Assembly: GCA_934045075.1 (NCBI GenBank)
Contig: OW203750.1
Span: 6,343,410-6,407,409, forward strand
Length of the DNA: 64,000 bases
DNA from: Yponomeuta sedellus
Taxonomy: Eukaryota; Arthropoda; Insecta; Lepidoptera; Yponomeutidae
Direction of reading: 5' to 3'
In this document: piece after piece, positions 34,038 through 44,197 of the stretch
Layout of the letters: every line of letters starts with the position of its first letter
How positions within the stretch are numbered: the first letter of the stretch is position 1
Position numbers and translations under genes: made by a program
The notes under the pieces: generated by a model
Told to the model about the DNA's origin: nothing
Database searches by the model: none
What the model saw: the letters and a program-made list of their open reading frames with translations, nothing else

Positions 34038-34926
34038 AATGAAATACTACTCACCGATGAACTGTTTCGGCATGATTGGTAAATTTTAGTCCCAAACTCT
34101 TATTTTTACATTCTAACATAGCACAAGAAGGCGATTGTTTTCTTTACTAGAAACAAACGACAACTGAGGCGAAAGAAGAACTGTCAGAGACTACGCATAG
34201 ACAATACATTGCCAATGCGAGGCACGCGGGCACCGTCCACTTACGGCTTCTACTCTTTTTTATGTTCTGTGCGATTACTGGACAAACCGCGACTTGGACT
34301 AACTGCATGTACCTAGGACGAACGAATCGAACAAAACACGGGTGAAGTTTACCAATGTCACTCAAGCCTGTTTCAGTGAAAACGGCTAAAATCAGTATAC
34401 CAATATTTTCAATAAAATAAAAGATAATAAATCTCTTTCTCTTTTATAAAACTAAATCAGTGTTTTAAAACCTTTTAACGTGTACTTTCCCATAATATCC
34501 TTGAGTATTTGAATATTTGGGTGTTTCCCGTTCATCCGATCTGTCAACCGATCAATCGGGCCAATGCAGAATCTTTGTGCCGTTTAGCCAACCTTTTATT
34601 TTTGTACAGTCATGTTTAGAACTGTTTGTGTGATTACGACCTCCTATATATCGTTATGATATTTATCACTATATAGGTTGCTATAAAACAGTTTTGCAAA
34701 TGACAGTAGATACACTATTTAATTAAAATCGATCTAATGGAAACACGATTTCCCAAATGTTAGATCAGTATGGGGAACTGGAAAAAAAGTACCGCTGGAT
34801 CGACTGACAAGGTCGACGGATCATACCAACGGAAAACACCCGATTATTTGATACAGTCGTCTCGCCTATTGCCAGACTTAAACTCGATGTCAACATCGGA
34901 ATGATGTTTGTCTTCTGCCCTTTCAG

Positions 34927-35039
34927 ATGAGATAACCTCATCATTTCGGCGGTTCGGTCCCCTCGTGGTGGACTGGCCCCACAAGGCTGAGAGCAAGAGC
35001 TACTTCCCACCCAAGGGCTACGCGTTTCTTCTATTCCAA
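34927..35039 (+). CDS. orb2: orb2 coding exon C (body of RRM1)
   Basis: With the one base carried over from exon B this encodes 38 residues, starting DEITSSFRRFGPLVVDWPHK and ending GYAFLLFQ. GYAFLLF is the RNP1 strand of RRM1. The acceptor is tttcag and the donor is CAA|GTAAGA. The sequence is nearly invariant in the family, so identification is firm. The exon ends in phase 0. The long intron that follows has been invaded by a 9.9-kb nest of mobile elements only 30 bases after the donor. Confidence 0.97.
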
Positions 35040-35257
35040 GTAAGATGGCCTAATTTAGTTATATAATTTAGGTGGGATCGAATTAAGCGGAAATACTTTA
35101 AGGGCAGGTTAGAAACATTTAATAAAGTTGTTTTGTAAATTTTTACAACAGTCGCGTGCGGCGAGCGACGGTGAGCGCACGTACCTATTTAACGTAGATC
35201 CGTATAGCGTGATGCTAAAATATTTAGTAACTACCGTACGTCTGTTACCTACGTAAA

Positions 35258-36766
35258 ATGAGTGATAGTGAGGGAGAAAAAAGTATTACATCAAGTGGAA
35301 ACAGTGATGTGGTGAACGGAGTGCTAATTGAGGCCACTATGGAGAGGGAACAACAAGTAAGTGAGGATGAGCGAGAGTGGAATAATTCCGGTACGGAGGG
35401 GAGAACAAAGAGACCCAGACAGGACAGTCCAGGTACTGACGAAAATGATGCCTTTGTAACTGTGCAAAGACGATCGAAACGTGTAGCGCGAAGTTTTTCT
35501 AACACCAGCCAAACGAACCATGATAAGCAAGTCGACATTGTCCAAGAAAAACATGAAGTTTGCATGATGTCGAAGGAAATACTACCGAAACAATTAGGGC
35601 TGGCTAAATGGCTGCGATCTGAAAATATAACAGATATTATAAAAATTGTATATAGAAACCCCTATAAAGTTCTTATACAATTTAACAAGAAAGAAGACGC
35701 TGATCGCTTACTGAGTTGTAGCAAATTGGAAGAAAAGGGTTTCAGATGCCAATCTACACAAGAAGTAAACCTTAGTTATGGAGTCGTAAGGAATTTAGAT
35801 TTAGATGTCCAAGAGTCAGAAATAACAAAAATATTCACGGCTGAGTTTGAGGTTATGTCTGCGAAAAGACTGCAAAAAAGGAATGCTGATGGCCAGTGGA
35901 TAGACAGCGAAGCTGTTCGTTTCTGCTTTAAGAGTTCCACTTTACCTCCGTATATCTATGCATACGGCTGTCGGTTTAAGGTGGAACCTTACGTCTTTAG
36001 AGTATCACAGTGCTCAGGGTGCTGGAAGTTTGGGCACAGCGCCCGGCAGTGTCCCACTAAAAAGATTTTTTGTCCAAAATGCGGAGGCGCTCATGACAAC
36101 TGTATTACAACAATCTATACTTGTAAAAATTGTAAAGGCGATCACATGGCTCTGAGTAAAAATTGTCCAATGTTTTTGAAAGAAAAAAAAATCCGACTTA
36201 TCATGGCCGAAGATAACGTAACCTACAACGTGGCCCTAAATAAATATATTACAGAGATGAAATCAAAACAAGAAGAATATTCAAAGGACAAAAACATGGA
36301 AGTTAATATCGATAATCCCATAGAAACACAGGAGCCCCCTCTGAGATCAAGCTACCGAGATGCTGTGGTAACCCGAGCTATAATACACCAAGAGATAACC
36401 CAAGGCAATGAGCACAATGAAGAACAAGGAAAAAAGAACACAGAAAAAAATAAAATTATCAAGAACATGAAGACACAAAAGATAAGCGCAGACCCTAGTG
36501 TAGAGGAGATGGATACAGCGGATGAGCTAAATACACAAAATCTGGAGACAACAGTAGAAGATAATAGTGAACCAACGAGAAAGAAGAGTAACTTGATGGT
36601 TCTATTGAGAAAAATAAAAGATATAATTATGTCTAAGAAGACTTTTGAAGAGAAACTAACAACAATTTTAAAAGTTTTTCTGGTACAGGCCAAAGAGCTA
36701 ATTATAGAGATGTGTAAAGAAGTGGTCTGGCTGAACGATCTTTTCAAGGTTTTTAATTATGGATAA
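35258..36766 (+). CDS. Retrotransposon ORF1: gag-like protein with zinc knuckles
   Basis: This is an open frame of 502 residues, so unbroken. Three Cys/His knuckles lie near residues 251-310: CSGCWKFGHSARQC (CX2CX4HX4C), CPKCGGAHDNC and CKNCKGDHMALSKNC. The N-terminal third is acidic and Ser-rich and the middle resembles an RRM-like fold of ORF1 proteins, though I cannot confirm that by eye. The C-terminal third is Lys/Glu-rich. ORF1 proteins of I and Jockey elements bind their own RNA. The stop codon overlaps the ORF2 start (ATGGATAA). Confidence 0.9.
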   Translation: MSDSEGEKSITSSGNSDVVNGVLIEATMEREQQVSEDEREWNNSGTEGRTKRPRQDSPGTDENDAFVTVQRRSKRVARSFSNTSQTNHDKQVDIVQEKHEVCMMSKEILPKQLGLAKWLRSENITDIIKIVYRNPYKVLIQFNKKEDADRLLSCSKLEEKGFRCQSTQEVNLSYGVVRNLDLDVQESEITKIFTAEFEVMSAKRLQKRNADGQWIDSEAVRFCFKSSTLPPYIYAYGCRFKVEPYVFRVSQCSGCWKFGHSARQCPTKKIFCPKCGGAHDNCITTIYTCKNCKGDHMALSKNCPMFLKEKKIRLIMAEDNVTYNVALNKYITEMKSKQEEYSKDKNMEVNIDNPIETQEPPLRSSYRDAVVTRAIIHQEITQGNEHNEEQGKKNTEKNKIIKNMKTQKISADPSVEEMDTADELNTQNLETTVEDNSEPTRKKSNLMVLLRKIKDIIMSKKTFEEKLTTILKVFLVQAKELIIEMCKEVVWLNDLFKVFNYG

Positions 36767-37334
36767 GTCTAAAAAACAATATATGGAAATCAATATAGTG
36801 CAATGGAATGCGCAAAGTCTAAGACCTAAATTATCGGAGTTTGACTGTCTTCTCTCCCAGGAGAAAATACACATAGCATTACTAAGCGAGACATGGTTAG
36901 AACCAGAAACAGAACTAAAAGTTAGCGGTTACGATGTGTATAGAAGAGACAGAGGTGATTCATACGGTGGGGTAGCTATTATTGTACACAGATCTTTGAG
37001 AGCACGCTTATCTACATTCCATGTCAGTAATTTGGGTATTGAAATCATACACGTTACGTTATTGAATTGTTTTAAGTTAAAAGACATTATCTCTGTTTAC
37101 TGTCCATCTACTGTTAGAACTACACAGTCAGACTGGGACAATATACTGAGCAAGTTTCCATGTAAATGTTTGGTAGCTGGAGATTTCAACGCTCATCATA
37201 CTAATTGGTCATATAAAAATGATGTCAGAGGTGCCCAAATAATGGACTCCGCTTTAGAGCATGGTTTTATATCATTGAATGATAATAGCCCCACTAGAAT
37301 AAAATTAGTCAATGGTCTGTTGCAACAAACATCA
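36759..37334 (+). pseudogene. Retrotransposon ORF2, 5' part: AP endonuclease domain
   Basis: This starts at the ATG overlapping the ORF1 stop. Residues 1-192 show an APE-type endonuclease: NIVQWNAQSLRPK, SETWL, and the GDFNAHHTNW motif. The gene is cut at 37334 by the insertion of a second retrotransposon. The rest of the endonuclease (GSDHLMI) resumes at 41028 in the same frame, because the 11-base target duplication lies across codons. The domain is thus physically split by 3.7 kb. Confidence 0.93.
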
Positions 37335-37389
37335 AAACGGGTAGGCCGTTCCGGCCGGATCGCTGTTCGTTTGCTAAAGACTTATTTGC

Positions 37390-37704
37390 TTGGAAGAAAT
37401 ATTTAAAGTAATGTTTTTGAGTGTTACTGTACACCAGTTTGAAGAGAAAGTTTCGCGCTTTGCGCCTGTGAAAACTATTTTGAAATCCATCAGCGGGTTG
37501 CGGAGATATCTTCGTTTATTTGTCATCAACGACTATTTTGCGTGGAGCGCAATACAATATCGGCCGGCAGCAGCGGTGACTCATCTCGCACTTCAACTAC
37601 GCGCGCTGTTTGGTCCGTGGCAGGCAACGGTCGTCGATCGTCCCGCCGCCCGCCGTGTTCTGTGCATGCACTGGCTGCGTGCGCTCCGAGTCATCCATCG
37701 CTAA
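37390..37704 (+). other. 5' leader of the inner retrotransposon (no convincing gene)
   Basis: An open frame of 104 codons is present, but its composition is not protein-like and nothing is recognised. It is more likely untranslated leader. R2-type leaders often fold as HDV-like ribozymes. I cannot judge the fold by eye. Confidence 0.3.
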
Positions 37705-38065
37705 CGTAACATCGTAACTCTACTTAGCGCTGGCAGCGCTGCATTGGTGAAGTTTTTTCTGCTTCAGTGGTTTGAAAATATATTTCTTATTTTTTTTTTT
37801 TTGCTTGCTTTTGCTTACGAACTCTTGATGCGGACCTGTGACTTTGCTATGTTTTTGTGTGTGTTTTGTTATTTTGTTTAATTGTCTAAATGCATGTACT
37901 GGTAGCTTCCTTTTGAGCTTATATTAGCTGTAATATGACTACCTACTTTATGTAAATATTTGAGCTACGTTTTTTTTTTTTTTAGCTGTAAGTTTGACTT
38001 TTGTTTTATAATTTATTGACTCAAGTGTATATGTAGAAGGACCAAACTTTAGATTGTGACATGGA

Positions 38066-40906
38066 ATGGATGTTCATAGGGCTTCTTGTCCGCACTGTCC
38101 CGGATCCTCAAGGCAATATGTAGTTCCTCGCGGGCTCAATGTACACATTAGCCGAGTTCACAGGAGTGTCGCATCACAACAGTCACAGGCTGATGTGGCG
38201 GGGATCGCCCCAGGGTCTTCCCGGGTACTGGACCAGTTGCATTCATTGAAAGATAAAGTGCGTGTTTTAAAGCATGTCCCTAAAGGTGCAAGAAGTTTGG
38301 CCGCAGGAAAATTGTCACGGGTGATAGAAAAGTGCATACAGACGAATAGCGCGGAGGACTGGGGTGAACTACTAACCTTTTCTTACGTTTGTCTGAGAGT
38401 GCCGTCGTCTGATGATCGCAGTCGGTCACTCACGACAAAAGTTAAGGAGAATATTAATGATGGGTATTCACAGGATTTAACATGTTCTATTGATCGATCG
38501 TCTAGAGGTGTTTCGTTTGGAAAACGCTCGCTCTATAAAGCTGTGGAGTCCAAGGTTTATGATGGGGATTTGAGCGGAGCTGTTCGTATTTTGCTATCGG
38601 AATGTTCCGTTGCTGACAGTAATCAAGACACTCTAGAAGCTCTACGTCTTAAACACCCATCACCTAGTCGGGTTTTGGACTACCCCCCAGAGCCGAATCT
38701 TTCGAGCGAGTTTCTCTCAGTGGAAGTTTCTGATGTCGCGGAGGCCATTGCTTCCTTTAATAATGGCTCAGCAGGAGGACTGGATGGATTACGTCCAGGG
38801 CATCTTAAAGAGCTGACTTCTGTTGGTGCGGGTGACAGTGGTGTTCTCTTATTACAGTCCTTGTGTAGTTTGGCAAACTACATGTTAAAAGGAATGGTTA
38901 ATCGAGAAGTCTGCCCGTTCTTATATGGGGCATCTCTTTGTGCCCTAAAAAAGAAGGATGGAGGGATTCGCCCCATTGCCGTGGGTAATGTTATGCGCCG
39001 TCTGGTCGCCAAGCTTTGTTGCCGGGCTGTGAGGGATGTTATGGCAACAGAATTGCAGCCGCAGCAGTTGGGCTTCGGGATACCATTGGGTTGTGAAGCT
39101 GCGATACATGCCACCCGTGCGTTTGCTTTGGCTGGGAGCGATTCCGATCATATAATTGTTAAGGTTGATATCCAGAATGCCTTTAACAGTGTTGAGCGAG
39201 ACGTTGTCTTGGGTAAGGTTAGGGACCGGGCTCCATCTCTATATCCTTTTCTCCATCAATGCTATTCGAGACCAACTAATTTATTTTTTGGTGATAACAT
39301 GATGGAGTCTCAGGTGGGAGCGCAGCAGGGTGATCCTTTGGGCCCTCTTTTGTTTAGCTTGGCTATACAGGATATTATTGCTGGCCTGCGTTCCCCTCTG
39401 AATGTTTGGTACTTGGACGATGGCACAATAGGAGGGGATCCTGTCGGTGTAGTCGAAGACCTCAAAAGCCTGGAAGGAGGGTTTGGGGACATGGGACTCA
39501 AATTGAACGCACACAAATGCGAGATTTTCCCATGCTCTGGGCAGATTTCGCGGGATGTTCTGTCGCAAGTAGATGCCGTAGTCCCAGGGCTTAAGACGTT
39601 AAGTAAGTCAGATTTTACTCTTTTGGGAGCGCCAATTTTCCCAGAAGGTATTCCTCAAGTCCTTACCAATAAGATACGGACGTTGTTGGCAACGAAGCCA
39701 CATCTGAAGCAACTTTCTGCCCACGTTGCGTTAACGATCCTGCGAAGTTGCCTGTCATTCCCCAGGTTGACTTACTCAGTTCGCACTACTCCCTTGTGGT
39801 TATGTAGTTTTAAAACGTCGGAGTATGATGAGGCTTTAAAGGAGTTGTTAGAAACTGTTCTCAACATTAGGATGAGGTCGACACAGTGGTGCCAAGCGGC
39901 TCTTCCAATTAGGCATGGCGGTTTGGGTATTCGTCGTTTGCAGGACACCGAGCTCCCAGGGTTTCTTGCTTCGTCGCATGGGGTTTTGGATCTCGTCACT
40001 CGTATATTGAATATTAATGGTGACGGGTTTCACATCCCTTTCGCCGATGAGGCCTTGAGTTTATGGCAGGCTCGCTGTCCTGGGAGTGACTTGCCGGAGC
40101 GGCCTGAGCTTCAACGTGAGTGGGATGAAGTCATAAGCAAGATAACGCTGGACGCATTGCTGAACTCCAGTTCTGGGGCTGAGCTTGCGAGATTGCGCGC
40201 TGTTTCGAGACCAGATTCGGGGATATGGCTTCATGTTTTGCCATCCCCACAGCTGGGGACCTTTTTGGACTGCAATTCACTCCGAGTGGCTGTTGCTTTG
40301 CGCTTAGGTTGTGAAGTCTGTCAACCGCACCGTTGTGTCTGTGGCGTGGAGGTGGACGCTCAGGGCCGCCACGGGCTGCATTGTGTCCGTAGTGCAGGTA
40401 GAATCTCTCGGCACCATAGCATAAATGATATTGTTCGACGGGCTCTGGTTTCGGCAAATATCCCTTCTGTCCTTGAGCCTCCGGGCTTATGCCGGAACGA
40501 TGGGAAACGTCCGGACGGCCTTACTCTGGTTCCGTGGGAGAAGGGTCGAAGTTTGTTGTGGGATGCGACTTGTGTCTGCACGTTCGCGCCCTCGCATGTC
40601 GTATCTACTGCCGCTTCTGCTGGTGCCGCGGCTGAACTGGCTGCGAGGCATAAAACGCAGAAGTATAGCCAGCTTATTAATTCCTACATTTTTGTGCCGC
40701 TGGCTATAGAAACTTCTGGTGTATGGGGAGCGCAGGGCAGCGCTTTTATTAGGGAGCTGGGACGCCGATTGAGGGACCGTGGCATGGACGTTCGCTCTGG
40801 GGCATATCTGAGCCAAAGGATTTCCCTTGCTGTGCAGCGCGGTAACGCGGCCAGTATTATGGGGACTTTTGGTTCGGATGTGGCTCGGAGCGATTTATTT
40901 GCATAG
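38066..40906 (+). CDS. Single-ORF polyprotein: zinc finger, YLDD reverse transcriptase, restriction-like endonuclease
   Basis: The ORF has 946 residues and no break. Order: a Cys2His2 finger near residues 8-32 (CPHC...HISRVH); a reverse transcriptase with GLDGLRPGHL (~238), KVDIQNAFNSVERD (~365), GAQQGDPLGPLLF (~414) and WYLDDGT (~448); a Cys/His knuckle near 751-775 (CVCG...HGLHC); and a restriction-like endonuclease core KRPDG...WDAT at ~815-832. A finger, RT, knuckle and PD-(D/E)XK order is the plan of R2-like elements. However, the RT active site is YLDD where canonical R2-type enzymes have A/FADD. I cannot assign a named clade. The start chosen is the first ATG of the frame. Similar YLDDG enzymes are, as I recall, common in invertebrate genomes. 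Confidence 0.9.
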   Translation: MDVHRASCPHCPGSSRQYVVPRGLNVHISRVHRSVASQQSQADVAGIAPGSSRVLDQLHSLKDKVRVLKHVPKGARSLAAGKLSRVIEKCIQTNSAEDWGELLTFSYVCLRVPSSDDRSRSLTTKVKENINDGYSQDLTCSIDRSSRGVSFGKRSLYKAVESKVYDGDLSGAVRILLSECSVADSNQDTLEALRLKHPSPSRVLDYPPEPNLSSEFLSVEVSDVAEAIASFNNGSAGGLDGLRPGHLKELTSVGAGDSGVLLLQSLCSLANYMLKGMVNREVCPFLYGASLCALKKKDGGIRPIAVGNVMRRLVAKLCCRAVRDVMATELQPQQLGFGIPLGCEAAIHATRAFALAGSDSDHIIVKVDIQNAFNSVERDVVLGKVRDRAPSLYPFLHQCYSRPTNLFFGDNMMESQVGAQQGDPLGPLLFSLAIQDIIAGLRSPLNVWYLDDGTIGGDPVGVVEDLKSLEGGFGDMGLKLNAHKCEIFPCSGQISRDVLSQVDAVVPGLKTLSKSDFTLLGAPIFPEGIPQVLTNKIRTLLATKPHLKQLSAHVALTILRSCLSFPRLTYSVRTTPLWLCSFKTSEYDEALKELLETVLNIRMRSTQWCQAALPIRHGGLGIRRLQDTELPGFLASSHGVLDLVTRILNINGDGFHIPFADEALSLWQARCPGSDLPERPELQREWDEVISKITLDALLNSSSGAELARLRAVSRPDSGIWLHVLPSPQLGTFLDCNSLRVAVALRLGCEVCQPHRCVCGVEVDAQGRHGLHCVRSAGRISRHHSINDIVRRALVSANIPSVLEPPGLCRNDGKRPDGLTLVPWEKGRSLLWDATCVCTFAPSHVVSTAASAGAAAELAARHKTQKYSQLINSYIFVPLAIETSGVWGAQGSAFIRELGRRLRDRGMDVRSGAYLSQRISLAVQRGNAASIMGTFGSDVARSDLFA

Positions 40907-41027
40907 TTTTTTTTTTTTTTTATTATTATTTTATTATTTTGTTATTATTGTTATTGCCTTGACATTCTTTTAATTTCATTCTTTTTGACGAAACTTTATG
41001 TGAAAAAAAAAAAATTAACAAACATCA

Positions 41028-42206
41028 CCAGATATCACTTTTTGTTCATCAGATATAGCAGTTGATTTCTCTTGGATAGTGACTAAAGAATCTTTGGGTA
41101 GTGATCATTTAATGATAAAAATCACAGCAAATTTAATCTCTGATCACGGCAATTTTGTTAAAAAGCGTAACTTTAAACGGGCAAACTGGAAATTATATCG
41201 TGAAACTCTTAAGGATTTGTTAACAAATTCCAACTGTAGCTGTAGTACGGAAGATATTCAGGAAAAATATAATTTTTTAATTGACAATATTAATTTATCG
41301 GCAAATAAGTCCATTCCATGTATAAAATTAAGTACTGATCCTACTTCAAAATTTAAACCAAAGAGTTACTGGAATGCGGATCTCTCCAGGTCCGTGGCTC
41401 AACGAAGACTAGCGCTAACTGAGTTTAGAAGAAACCCAACTCCGGATAACCTCAAAAAACTTGAAGATTTGATATGTAAGACCCAACGCATGATAAGGCA
41501 AGCTAAGTCAAGGAGCTGGAGAGAATTCTGCGATGGTATTGATGAGACTACGTCTGTCTCAGATATGTGGCGTCGAATGCGGTGGATGAAAGGATACAAA
41601 AATTCAAAATTTTGTCCGTCAAATGATAAAAAAGAAGAATTACTTTGTAACCTCGCTCCTGACACTGTAGCCATTCAAAGACCTACGTTTGTATCAAATA
41701 ACCCATCACTGGAAGCTAGATTTTCTATTCATGAACTGAACAACTGCCTAAAGAAAAAAGATACAGCTCCAGGAACTGATCAAATAACCTATTCTATGAT
41801 TTATAGTCTACCTCAAAAGGCCAAATTGTTATTGCTTAGCATTTACAACTCCATTTTTGACGCAGGATATGTACCCAGTCAATGGCGGGAAATAAAGATA
41901 GTTCCTATACCTAAATTAAGTATTACCCCTGATGCTGAACCAAAGTTAAGACCAATAGCTCTTATTTCCTGTTTATGTAAGACATTTCACTTGATGATTA
42001 CCAAACGTCTTGAATGGTATATTGAGAAGGAACAAATTCTGTCAGTTAAAACTACAGGTTTCAGACGCTCCCAATCATGTTTAGATGCCCTAACTCGACT
42101 GGTATGTCACATACAGATACATCTCAGTAAGAATGTTCCCACCTTGGCTTGCTTTTTAGATATAGACAATGCGTATAATAATGTGCTAATAAACATTATA
42201 TCATAA
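41028..42206 (+). pseudogene. Retrotransposon ORF2, middle part: end of endonuclease and start of reverse transcriptase
   Basis: This continues the frame of the 5' part. It shows GSDHLMI, the endonuclease C-terminus, then RT motifs TAPGTDQITY, KLRPIALISCLCK, TGFRRSQSCLDAL and FLDIDNAYNNV. It ends at a TAA (42204-42206) produced by a 17-base partial tandem duplication of aataaacattatatcat (42188-42204), which shifts the frame within the reverse transcriptase just after the FLDIDNAYNNV motif. The ORF is therefore inactive apart from the large insertion. Confidence 0.9.
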
Positions 42207-42207
42207 T

Positions 42208-44197
42208 AAACATTACAGAGAGTCTAGAAGACATCGGCGTAGGGGCTAAAATTAGCTTGTATATCTGGGAGTTTCTCAATGAAAGGCGACTAGCAATAAC
42301 TAAAGACAATGACGCCACAGAAGGCATTGAACTGACCAGATGGACAAGTAAGGGAATTGCTCAAGGAGATCCTATGTCCCCCTTGATTTTTAACTTGGTT
42401 ACTTCTGAAATATGTCAAATTACTACGAATGTCATGGTGTCGCAATACGCTGACGACTTTGTATTGTATACTAGTTGTAAGAAACTTGCTGATAGTGCTA
42501 GCAATATACAAAACGCTATAAATACTATTAATATATTACTTGGTAATTTAGGATTAGGGTTGTCTGAATATAAATATAAATATTGTATTTTTAGTAGAGG
42601 TTATAAAAGTCAGGAAGTAGATATAAGATTGAACGGATTACCGTTAACTTCCATAAAAACTATTAAGTATCTGGGTCTATGGCTAGACAAATCATTACGT
42701 TGGGGCAAACATATTAATGAAACTGTTGAAAAAACACAGAAATTCTTAAACTTACTTAAAGTGCTGGCTGGTACCTCCTGGGGCATCCACCCTATATACC
42801 TACGTAGATTGTATATAACGTTGATAAGAAGTAGATTAGATTATGCAAGTTTTTTATATGATAATAGTGCTAAAACAAATGTATATAAATTAGAAAAAAT
42901 ACAAAATCAAGCCTTAAGAGTAATTGGGGGTTTTATAAGATCCACTACTATTCACACTATGGAATCTGAGTTGTGTATACCACCACTATCATTAAGACGA
43001 CAGTATTTGGCCTTTAAGTACTGCCTGAAATCCCAGTCTTGGGAAAATAATGTCACGGTAAAACTACTAGATGAACTGTGCAACGTTTGTTCTGATAGGT
43101 ACTGGAATAATAGAAAAACACCCCTGTTAACACAAACATTTAGCAAGACTAAATCCGAAAGTATTTCATGTCACTACCCACTAGAAATGTACAAACTTGA
43201 TACTTGGATTAGTAACATTCAACTGAGTGACATTATAGTAACCAACTTAGAATCTATTAAATTAAGTAAAAAATCGTATGAGTCAAATTTGATAAAAAAC
43301 CAGGTACTTGAAGAATTAAATGAAAAGTACAGCGGGTGGTGCAAAATATATACAGATGGATCCAAGAGTGCTGATGGCTCGGGGGCAGCCTTTGTTGATG
43401 CTTGTAATAAGAATTATGGTTGTTTCAAAATAAGAAATGAAAATTTATCTATCATGTCGATAGAACTTATTGCAATCTCAGAAGCTCTCTCATATCTGGA
43501 AAGGATGGGCTATCGAAAATGCGTTCTCTTAACGGATAGTAAAAGTGCTCTCCAGCATATTAAGCGTTGTGGCTCTGGTCACATAAGTGTGACCAAAGCA
43601 TACACGATAGTTCAACTTTTAGCAGATCTTAACAGTAACAATATTGAGGTGAGATTGCAATGGGTTCCGTCCCACATTGGCATTTCGGGTAACGAAGAGG
43701 CTGATCTGTTGGCAAAAAAATCTGTGGTAGAAGGTAAGGAAAGTGATGTGAAGGCTTGTTACTCCGAAATGCTACCGAAATACAAAGACTTGTGTTATGG
43801 AATGTGGAAAGACTACTTTGACGAAAAATCCAGAGAGAAAGGTATTTGGTATAAGACTATGCAAACAGAGCCACCTCATGTTCCCTGGTTTGCCAATGTG
43901 AGACTGAAAAGATGTTATATTATAACTGCACACAGACTCAGAACTGGTCATATGCCATTAAACAAGTTCAACTTCCTCATGGGTAAAGTCATTAGCCCAA
44001 ACTGTGAAACTTGTAACACAGTAGAAGACGTGCAACATATACTGTTGGAGTGTACCAAGTATTCAGTGCAAAGAGCAGATATAATAGCAGAGTTAAGGTT
44101 AAATGTAATGGATGTTGGTACATTCCAGAGCCTATTGCACAATCCTACCTCAAGTGCAGCCTTATTAATATATAAAATGTACAGTAAAATATTATAA
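42208..44197 (+). pseudogene. Retrotransposon ORF2, 3' part: reverse transcriptase catalytic core, RNase H and C-terminal knuckle
   Basis: This is in a different frame from the middle part. RT motif GIAQGDPMSPLIF and the catalytic YADD (SQYADDFVLY) are near its start. RNase H follows with IYTDGSKSADGSG, MSIELIAISEA, LLTDSKSAL and WVPSHIGISGNEEAD at 43340-43720. A Cys/His motif (CETC...H...C) at ~44005-44055 ends the protein. All visible catalytic residues are kept, which indicates recent loss of function. Confidence 0.93.

Larger units (their letters stand above)
30345..34926 (+). other. orb2 intron after exon B
   Basis: This holds a 1.49-kb inverted-repeat DNA element with 8-bp target duplications (30677-32165), itself carrying smaller insertions, and two 5S-derived SINE copies (33007-33345, a variant, and 33670-34037). 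32174-33006 and 34038-34926 show no coding exon or recognisable repeat beyond simple AT-rich DNA. Confidence 0.8.
37335..41016 (+). mobile_element. Inner level of nest: intact RLE-type non-LTR retrotransposon
   Basis: The element is 3.68 kb and is flanked on both sides by AACAAACATCA (37324-37334 and 41017-41027). The host endonuclease gene continues in frame across it. It has a 5' leader of about 730 bases (GC-rich start aaacgggtaggccg, later T runs), a single ORF of 946 codons, and a short 3' end with A-rich termination (tgtgaaaaaaaaaaaatt). Everything expected of a complete, recently inserted copy is present. The exact 5' end is certain to within the target repeat. Confidence 0.93.

Noticed and set aside
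35245..36747. Minus-strand ORFs opposite the retrotransposon ORF1
   Set aside because: ORF1 on the plus strand has zinc knuckles and the expected overlap with ORF2. The minus frames are shadows.
39281..40816. Other-frame ORFs within the RLE retrotransposon ORF
   Set aside because: The 946-codon frame contains all catalytic motifs. The others are by-products of its codon composition.
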